NCBI GenBank assembly: GCA_017442025.1
Contig: JAFSBD010000101.1
Coordinates: 1-8,317, forward strand
Origin: Clostridia bacterium
Lineage (GTDB): Bacteria > Bacillota > Clostridia > Oscillospirales > QAKW01
Direction of reading: 5' to 3'
Length of the DNA: 8,317 bases
Under the pieces are notes generated by a model that saw nothing but the letters and a program-made list of their open reading frames with translations, made no database searches and was not told the DNA's origin. Below, one piece after another: positions 1 to 4,042 of the stretch. The position numbers and the translations under genes are program-made. The first letter of the stretch is position 1. The number at the start of each line of letters is the position of its first letter.

Positions 1-265
1 CCAGGCAGTTCATCATTAAAATTGCCACCTTATCGCCGCGGCGGATACCCCGCGCGATGAGGGCGTTGGCCACCCGATTGGCCTTTTCGTTGAAAACGCC
101 CCAGGTGATCTCCCGGCGGTAATGGCCGCTTGTGGCCGATTCCACCAGGTCGTAGTCCCGCCAGGTGCGGCGGCGGTTTTCGGGCATCTCGGGATTGAGC
201 TCCACCAGCGCCGTTTCGCTGCCCTTTTCGGCGGCGTTTCTTTCCAGTAAATCAACAATCGTCAT
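1..265 (-). CDS. AMP-forming acyl-CoA synthetase/ligase, N-terminal part (cut by window edge)
   Basis: Only the first 88 codons are present; the gene runs off the left edge. The protein starts MTIVDLLERNAAEKG and contains HYRREITWGVFNEKANRVAN followed by ALIARGIRRGDKVAILMMNC. This matches the N-terminus of AMP-binding (ANL superfamily) acyl-CoA synthetases, where 'TW..F...ANR.AN.L...GI..GD.VAIL..NC' begins the adenylation domain. Such enzymes activate a carboxylic acid with ATP to an acyl-adenylate and then an acyl-CoA in the cytoplasm. The P-loop and A8/A10 motifs lie outside the window, so the substrate cannot be read. The ATG at 263-265 is chosen because AAAGGAG lies a few bases upstream and the family N-terminus begins there. 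It lies 28 nt after the intrinsic terminator stem of a T-box leader, so expression should depend on tRNA charging. That is unusual for an acyl-CoA ligase. Family assignment is confident; substrate is unknown. Confidence 0.85.
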   Translation of the reverse strand, partial: MTIVDLLERNAAEKGSETALVELNPEMPENRRRTWRDYDLVESATSGHYRREITWGVFNEKANRVANALIARGIRRGDKVAILMMNCL

Positions 266-280
266 GTTCCTATCTCCTTT

Positions 281-325
281 AAAAAACAAAAAAGTCCTTT
301 GGTTCGAAAAATCGAACCAAAGGAC
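281..325 (-). terminator. Intrinsic terminator of the T-box leader
   Basis: A perfect 14-bp stem (294-307 with 312-325) with a 4-nt loop is followed on the minus strand by TTTTTTGTTTTTT (281-293). Its 5' arm includes the CCUUU needed for the antiterminator, so the two structures are mutually exclusive, as expected for a T-box. Confidence 0.95.
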
Positions 326-604
326 GAAATAAAATTCGCGGTACCACCTTTGTTCGCCTGCTCCTCGCGGAAAATACAGGCCTCACCGAGTATCCATCAA
401 TACTCTGCCGCCTTAACGCAGCGGATGCGGCGCAGCTTACTGAGCAAAACGTTTAAATCTAATGAAAAAGGTAGATTTTCGTTGCCTTTCGAAGCGCGGC
501 TCGCGGAGTGTATTTCCGAAAAAGTTCTCTGCCGCCTTTAACCAACCGGCGGCTCTCTGAAAGCAGAAGCTGATTCGTACTTATTCTTCCGTTCATCGCC
601 TTTT
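281..604 (-). promoter_or_regulatory. T-box riboswitch leader, probable tyrosine (UAC) specifier
   Basis: Read on the minus strand, this leader has all the landmarks of a canonical T-box, which binds a specific tRNA and lets transcription proceed when that tRNA is uncharged. Stem I base GGC (598-600) and a GAUGA/CGA kink-turn-like element precede a CGGA/UCCG helix (588-591 with 504-507). The specifier loop has AGUA on the 5' side (578-581) and GAAA-UAC-ACUCC on the 3' side; UAC is at 510-512. The distal part has AGAGAG (553-558), a GCCGCC/GGCGGC stem (548-553 with 531-536) and a GGUUGGU loop (541-547). A Stem III-like hairpin GAGTAT/ATACTC lies at 388-405. The T-box AAAGGTGGTACCGCG is at 337-351, with UGGU (343-346) for the tRNA acceptor end; its U fits an A discriminator, as in tRNA-Tyr. 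AAAGG (347-351) can pair with CCUUU (319-323) as antiterminator, competing with the downstream terminator. The T-box itself is near certain. The Tyr reading is likely; AUA (Ile), one base out of register, is the main alternative. Confidence 0.93.
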
Positions 605-618
605 AAAAATATGAACCT

Positions 619-647
619 ATTTTAAACCCATTTTTCAAGGTTGTCAA
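619..647 (-). promoter_or_regulatory. Sigma-A-type promoter of the T-box/acyl-CoA ligase transcript
   Basis: On the minus strand, TTGACA (642-647) and TAAAAT (619-624) are separated by exactly 17 bp. The -35 is consensus and the -10 differs at one position. The predicted start near 612 lies just upstream of T-box Stem I (about 600), which fits. Confidence 0.85.
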
Positions 648-691
648 GATTTTTATAAAATTTTCTTTGTGTTTTTTGCCGCAAATCCGCA

Positions 692-720
692 TTGCTTTTT
701 TTATTATTATATAGTACAAT
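692..720 (+). promoter_or_regulatory. Promoter of the lipoprotein operon
   Basis: TTGCTT (692-697) and TACAAT (715-720) are 17 bp apart. The -10 differs from TATAAT at one position; the -35 is weak after TTG. The predicted start near 727 gives a very short leader before the AGGAGGG ribosome site at 731-737. It is divergent from the T-box promoter, with about 44 bp between the two -35 boxes, so the promoters do not overlap. Confidence 0.6.
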
Positions 721-742
721 AATAAATAGAAGGAGGGATCGT

Positions 743-1690
743 ATGAAGAAAAAAATATTGATTGCGCTGACCCTGATCCTGGCGGTTTTGATGGCCTCTT
801 GCAAAACGGCATCTCAACCACCCCTTCCCATCCATTCCGGTATTGAGCAGATGCTGGAGGCGATGGACTATGAGGATTGCCATATCCTGCAATTGGGGGA
901 CTATCGTGCATGCAAACACCTGCCCCAAGAGGTAGGAGCCCAAGAGGCGGATCTGGCGATGAAGAAGTATTTTAATCAAAATCCGCCGATCCGCATTTCG
1001 GATAAAAAGGTGATGGAGGAAGGTGATCTGGCGATCATTTCCTATGAGATCACCGCCGGAACCCAAGCGGTCATGCGGGTGAAAAAAGAGGTCGTTAAGG
1101 GCGGAACCGTTAATTTTGATCCGCAGATCGAGCAATCGGTGGTGGGCAAGACCGTAGGGCAGACCTATACCATCCCTTATCAAAATCCAACGCCGGAGAT
1201 CGCCGAAGGATCTTGCAAAATAACGCTCCAATATATCTATACCGTTGATGAAACGGCGCAATTGGATGATGAATATGTCCGCTCCCATCTGGACTATTCG
1301 TCGATGGCGGAATGGAAGGCGGCTATCCTCAAAGACCTGGAAGCCCAAAAGAAAGAGGAGGCCTGGCAGCAATCCCTGCGGGCGATGATCGCGCGATCTT
1401 CGTTTGATTTAAACGAAGAATGCCTGGCTGAAAAGGCGGAAGAACTGGCCCGTCAAGAGCAAAAGAAGGCCGTTTCGGAAGGATGGGAATGGGAAGAATA
1501 CCTCTCCGAGGAACTGGAATGGACCAAGAAGCAATTCGAACTGGATTGCCGCCTGCGTGCCCGCCAAGAGGTGCAGGAATATCTGTTGGTGGGGGCGATT
1601 GCCGCAAAGGAATCCTTTGCGAGCGGGCAGGACTATGAGGTCTTGCGGCAAGAGGTATACAACATCGTATGTACAGCGGAGGAAAAATGA
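743..1690 (+). CDS. Trigger-factor/FKBP-like lipoprotein
   Basis: A 315-residue protein. The start at 743 is preceded by AGGAGGG (731-737) and begins a lipoprotein signal peptide, MKKKILIALTLILAVLMASC, with lipidated Cys at 20. An upstream in-frame ATG at 692 lies in the promoter and is rejected. After a short linker, 'LGDY' (51-54) followed by a helix, then EEGDLAIISYEI (about 92-103) and LQYIYTVDE (162-170), match the layout of the trigger factor PPIase domain ('lg.Y.g..v', 'v.dGD.v.idy', 'f.v.v..i'). LDDEYVRSHLDYSSMAEWK (174-192) and the following charged helices resemble the trigger factor C-terminal chaperone arms. The N-terminal ribosome-binding domain of true trigger factor is replaced by the lipoprotein signal. 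The usual aromatic-rich 'G.G.fipGfe' strand is degraded to VNFDPQIEQSVVG, so prolyl isomerase activity is doubtful. Likely role (inference): folding or substrate-holding factor on the outer face of the membrane. It is co-transcribed with the next gene. Confidence 0.75.
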   Translation: MKKKILIALTLILAVLMASCKTASQPPLPIHSGIEQMLEAMDYEDCHILQLGDYRACKHLPQEVGAQEADLAMKKYFNQNPPIRISDKKVMEEGDLAIISYEITAGTQAVMRVKKEVVKGGTVNFDPQIEQSVVGKTVGQTYTIPYQNPTPEIAEGSCKITLQYIYTVDETAQLDDEYVRSHLDYSSMAEWKAAILKDLEAQKKEEAWQQSLRAMIARSSFDLNEECLAEKAEELARQEQKKAVSEGWEWEEYLSEELEWTKKQFELDCRLRARQEVQEYLLVGAIAAKESFASGQDYEVLRQEVYNIVCTAEEK

Positions 1691-2001
1691 TGTTTGGCAG
1701 AAAAATTAAAATAACGGCTTGGGCCATCGTGTTGGCGGTGGTTGTTACCCTGCTGAGCGGATGCGCAGAGAAGTATTCCCAGGAATATCTCGACGAGGTA
1801 GTGGAACTTATCACGGTGGAAGCAGATTATTATGAGTATCCCTCGGTGGTAGAGATCTATTCGGCTCCTTTGGAGAACTGCGTGGTCGTTTCGATCTATG
1901 AAGGCTACTCCCAAAAAGAGCAATTGAAAAAAGATCTCAAGAAACGCTACGGCAAGGTGCTGAAGATCCAATATGTCGATTCCCTTCCCGAGCAGTTTTG
2001 A
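1687..2001 (+). CDS. Small lipoprotein of unknown function
   Basis: A 104-residue protein with an N-terminal signal GRKIKITAWAIVLAVVVTLL and lipobox LLSGC (Cys 26). The mature part of about 78 residues is acidic and Tyr-rich at first (EKYSQEYLDEVVELITVEAD), then has a predicted beta region (NCVVVSIYEGY) and a Lys-rich helix (KEQLKKDLKKRYGK). I recognise no family. The first ATG (1687-1689) overlaps the previous stop as ATGA; a second ATG follows at 1690. GGAGG at 1678-1682 serves either, with spacing of 4 or 7 nt, so 1690 may be the true start. The overlap indicates translational coupling with the trigger-factor-like lipoprotein, suggesting both are needed together at the cell surface. An earlier in-frame ATG at 1669 is rejected because it lies upstream of the ribosome binding site. 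A strong terminator follows. Confidence 0.8.
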   Translation: MMFGRKIKITAWAIVLAVVVTLLSGCAEKYSQEYLDEVVELITVEADYYEYPSVVEIYSAPLENCVVVSIYEGYSQKEQLKKDLKKRYGKVLKIQYVDSLPEQF

Positions 2002-2010
2002 AGGAATATA

Positions 2011-2054
2011 AAAAGGGCTGTAAAAAATTCGTTGAATTTTTTACAGCCCCTTTT
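2011..2054. terminator. Bidirectional intrinsic terminator
   Basis: A perfect 16-bp stem (GGGCTGTAAAAAATTC at 2015-2030 with 2034-2049, loop GTT) is flanked by AAAA at 2011-2014 and CTTTTGCTTTTTTT after the right arm. It lies between the stop of the plus-strand lipoprotein operon (2001) and the stop of the minus-strand cohesin gene (2062). It has a T tract on the plus strand; on the minus strand the tract is only TTTT followed by a T/A-rich stretch, so it is strongest for the lipoprotein operon. Confidence 0.9.
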
Positions 2055-2061
2055 GCTTTTT

Positions 2062-3084
2062 TTATTTTTTCTTAGTGTAGAGAATGATGCCTGCGATGGC
2101 GATCAGCACCGCCGCGCCCATGGGCAAGAGGAACCAGGGGGAAAAGCCGCCCTTATCCTTACCGTCATCCTTATCATTTTTATCGGTTTGGAGATCCTGC
2201 TCCAGAACGGTGAGGTTGCCCTCGGCATCCTCTTCCACCTTCAGGCTGCCCAGCTCGTTCTTTTTTTCATCATAGAGGGTAACGCCGGTGATCTTGCCCT
2301 CTTCGTCCTTTTCATATTCACCCTTATAGAGGGTATCTTCGCCGGTATAGAAATGATGCAAAACATCCTCGCCCTGGAAGAACCAATCGCCGGTGGGGGC
2401 GTTGGGGGCGGGAGCGATCTCGGCATCGCCCGAAAGGGCGTTATCATCATCGCCGGGGGTGGAGGGCTGAGCATCGGGCGTGTTGGTAACAGGGGCATCG
2501 TTGCTCACAGGCCGATCGGAAATGGGGGGAACTTCCTCTTCGCCGCCATCGGCGGGAGTATCATTGCCGGGATTGGGGGGCTCGATCTGCCCTTCCTCAA
2601 CAACGGTGATGCGGCAGGGAGGGATGATGATGGAATCGATGGGGGTCAGATTCTTATCGTTGGCAGAAAAGGTTTGGGAATAAACCGAAACCGTTGAGGC
2701 CAAAGCATCGGCGGGCTTGCCGATGATCTTGAAATCCACGCTGAAGAGATCCATATCCCCCTCCAGCGCGGCTTTGCCGATGCCGGCGGAGGTGGCCTTG
2801 ATGGCCTTTTGATCCCCTTGGGTGGTGTTGGGGTTGAGGTAGAAAAGGCCGCCCACATCCAGCTTTTTGCCGGGTCCGGAGATCTCCAACGCATCGGAAT
2901 CATAGGTGATCACCATCTGGAAGGAGGCGCAGGCGGGGGCGTTTTCCACCGAAACGGTAACGGTAACTGTGTCGCCGATCTTGCCGCTTGCACCGCTGAG
3001 GCGCAGGGTCATGTTCTCGCCGTCGGCATGGGCAACGGGCATCAGCATCAGAATCGCCAGAAGAATTGCAACGATCTTTTTCAT
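2062..3084 (-). CDS. Cohesin-domain cell-surface protein with C-terminal membrane anchor
   Basis: A 340-residue secreted protein. Residues 1-20 are a signal peptide (MKKIVAILLAILMLMPVAHA, likely cut before DG). Residues about 25-162 look like a cohesin domain: 'GKIGDTVTVTVSVENAP' then 'ASFQMVITYDSDALEI', a GDMDLFSVDFKII strand near 110-121 and a closing ITVVEE. Cohesins bind dockerins in cellulosomes, but single cohesins on non-cellulosomal proteins are common in clostridia. Cys 52 and Cys 157 could form a disulfide. A Pro/Asp/Asn-rich linker (about 166-230) leads to a small charged region with Tyr/Gly turns (YKGEYEKDEEGKITG...), then a Lys/Asp linker, a transmembrane helix (about 315-336) and a KKK tail. 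LPMGA at the helix start resembles but does not match LPXTG. AAAGGA lies about 9 nt upstream of the ATG. The ATG overlaps the AraC-type gene's stop (ATGA), so the two are coupled. No dockerin is encoded in the window. Confidence 0.8.
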   Translation of the reverse strand: MKKIVAILLAILMLMPVAHADGENMTLRLSGASGKIGDTVTVTVSVENAPACASFQMVITYDSDALEISGPGKKLDVGGLFYLNPNTTQGDQKAIKATSAGIGKAALEGDMDLFSVDFKIIGKPADALASTVSVYSQTFSANDKNLTPIDSIIIPPCRITVVEEGQIEPPNPGNDTPADGGEEEVPPISDRPVSNDAPVTNTPDAQPSTPGDDDNALSGDAEIAPAPNAPTGDWFFQGEDVLHHFYTGEDTLYKGEYEKDEEGKITGVTLYDEKKNELGSLKVEEDAEGNLTVLEQDLQTDKNDKDDGKDKGGFSPWFLLPMGAAVLIAIAGIILYTKKK

Positions 3085-3947
3085 AACAAAGGATCCTTTC
3101 GATAAAGTTTTTTAAATTCGCGGGGGGTCATCCCCGTTTGTTTTTTAAAGATCTGGTTAAAAAATTTAGGGTCGGCATAGCCCACCAGCTCGCTGATCTC
3201 GCTGATCTTTTTGGGGGTATTGGCCAAGAGGCGGCAACTCTCCCGCACCCGCACCATTTGCAGGTAGCTTTGGAAGGTCATGCCTGTTTCCTCTTTGAAC
3301 CGTTTGCTGACATAGGCTAAGCTATAGCAGCATTTTCGGGCAAGCTCCGCCAGGGAAAGGCGGTCCATGAAATTCTTTTCCACCTGGTCGGTGATATATT
3401 GGACTAAGTTACTGCTTTGGGGCAGCTCCTCCGGGCGGTGCACCTGCCGCATGGTATCGATCAAGATTTCGATCAACTGGCAACGCATCATCTCCTGATG
3501 ACCCGCCTGCTTTTCGTTATATTCCTTGGAAAGGCGGGTGATGAGGCGGCCGATATGCCCGTCTGCATCGTGGTAGATCCTGCCCGTTGGGCGGTCGCTT
3601 AAGTTGCGATAATCGAATTTAATGAGGTAACTATCCGCCAGATCCTGAAAATGGTGGCAGTTGGAGAGGGTTTCATCGATCAGGCGGGGGAGAAAGAGGC
3701 AGTTGATAACAACAAAGGGGGTCTTGCCGATCTGATCGTATTGATGATGCACCCCATAGTCCACAATGAAATAGTCTCCCTGCCCGATCACCGAGGTATG
3801 ATCCCCGATGCGGTGGTTCGCCTGCCCCTGGACAACATAGGTCAGCTCCAGAAAATCATGGTCGTGGGGCGGGGCGGAGGGGCTGGAGCAGGTGGTCATC
3901 AGAATCTTTTCCTGCTTGAGCTGGGAAAAGTATTTCGTTTGCGGCAA
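3081..3947 (-). CDS. AraC-family transcriptional regulator with cupin sensor domain
   Basis: A 288-residue cytoplasmic regulator, the usual AraC/XylS size. The N-terminal half is a cupin-like ligand domain: HDHDFLELTYVVQGQANHRI with H28, H30 and E34 (TTG numbering), then GDYFIVDYGVHHQY. The C-terminal half has two helix-turn-helix motifs: SLAELARKCCYSLAYVSKRF (about 198-217) and the family signature VGYADPKFFNQIFKKQTGMT (about 254-273). The TTG start at 3945-3947 is chosen over an in-frame GTG at 3954-3956. AGGGGGTGA (3953-3961), a near-perfect Shine-Dalgarno, sits 6 nt before the TTG but overlaps the GTG. It is divergent from the glycoside hydrolases with overlapping promoters, so it probably activates or represses them in response to a sugar (inference). 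Downstream, its stop overlaps the cohesin gene start, making a coupled operon. Confidence 0.9.
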   Translation of the reverse strand: MPQTKYFSQLKQEKILMTTCSSPSAPPHDHDFLELTYVVQGQANHRIGDHTSVIGQGDYFIVDYGVHHQYDQIGKTPFVVINCLFLPRLIDETLSNCHHFQDLADSYLIKFDYRNLSDRPTGRIYHDADGHIGRLITRLSKEYNEKQAGHQEMMRCQLIEILIDTMRQVHRPEELPQSSNLVQYITDQVEKNFMDRLSLAELARKCCYSLAYVSKRFKEETGMTFQSYLQMVRVRESCRLLANTPKKISEISELVGYADPKFFNQIFKKQTGMTPREFKKLYRKDPLL

Positions 3948-3952
3948 TAAAA

Positions 3953-3961
3953 TCACCCCCT
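3953..3961 (-). promoter_or_regulatory. Strong ribosome binding site deciding a TTG start for the AraC gene
   Basis: On the minus strand, AGGGGGTGA matches the extended anti-Shine-Dalgarno complement (AGGAGGTGA) except for one base. It lies 6 nt before TTG 3947-3945. The in-frame GTG at 3956-3954 is inside the site and so cannot be served by it. Confidence 0.75.
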
Positions 3962-3980
3962 ATTTATGCAATAATAGCGG

Positions 3981-4010
3981 TTGCTTTTATTATATCATTG
4001 GTGTTATAAT
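3981..4010 (+). promoter_or_regulatory. Promoter of the glycoside hydrolase genes
   Basis: TTGCTT (3981-3986) and a consensus TATAAT (4005-4010) are 18 bp apart. The predicted start is near 4017, giving a leader of about 26 nt with AAAGAGG (4028-4034) 8 nt before the ATG at 4043. The weak -35 fits a promoter needing an activator. Confidence 0.7.
3989..4010. repeat. Imperfect 22-bp dyad spanning both divergent -10 boxes
   Basis: The half-sites are ATTATATCATT and, on the opposite strand, ATTATAACACC, with 8 of 11 positions matching (ATTATA-CA core). The outer 6 bp on each side are the two -10 boxes, so part of the symmetry is forced by promoter geometry. The extra CA/TG match makes an operator possible but not proven. 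Confidence 0.4.
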
Positions 4011-4018
4011 AGTGTCAA
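3989..4018 (-). promoter_or_regulatory. Promoter of the AraC/cohesin operon
   Basis: On the minus strand, consensus TTGACA (4013-4018) and consensus TATAAT (3989-3994) are 18 bp apart. It overlaps the plus-strand promoter almost completely: each -10 lies within the other's spacer. The predicted start is near 3982, leaving a leader of about 35 nt to the TTG start. Confidence 0.8.
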
Positions 4019-4042
4019 TAACAAAACAAAGAGGTTTTTGCA

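Noticed and set aside
299..541. An 80-codon plus-strand open frame upstream of the lipoprotein operon
   Set aside because: It is the antisense of the T-box leader, which fully explains this stretch as structured RNA.
707..1372. A 221-codon minus-strand open frame opposite the first lipoprotein gene
   Set aside because: Shadow of the real gene; it extends into that gene's promoter and has low-complexity composition with no start signals.
2062..2140. Calling the cohesin protein an LPXTG sortase substrate
   Set aside because: The only candidate, LPMGA, deviates from LPXTG and sits at the membrane helix boundary; a simple transmembrane anchor explains the tail.
2032..2697. A 221-codon plus-strand open frame opposite the cohesin gene
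   Set aside because: It starts inside the bidirectional terminator, is Gly/Ile-rich as expected for the reverse of a Pro/Asp-rich linker, and has no ribosome binding site.
3954..3956. GTG as the start of the AraC-family gene
   Set aside because: It lies within the Shine-Dalgarno sequence itself; TTG at 3945-3947 has ideal spacing.
3961..3990. A catabolite-responsive (cre) site near the divergent promoters, suggested by GCAA...TTGC symmetry
   Set aside because: The spacing and the central CG position do not match the cre consensus.
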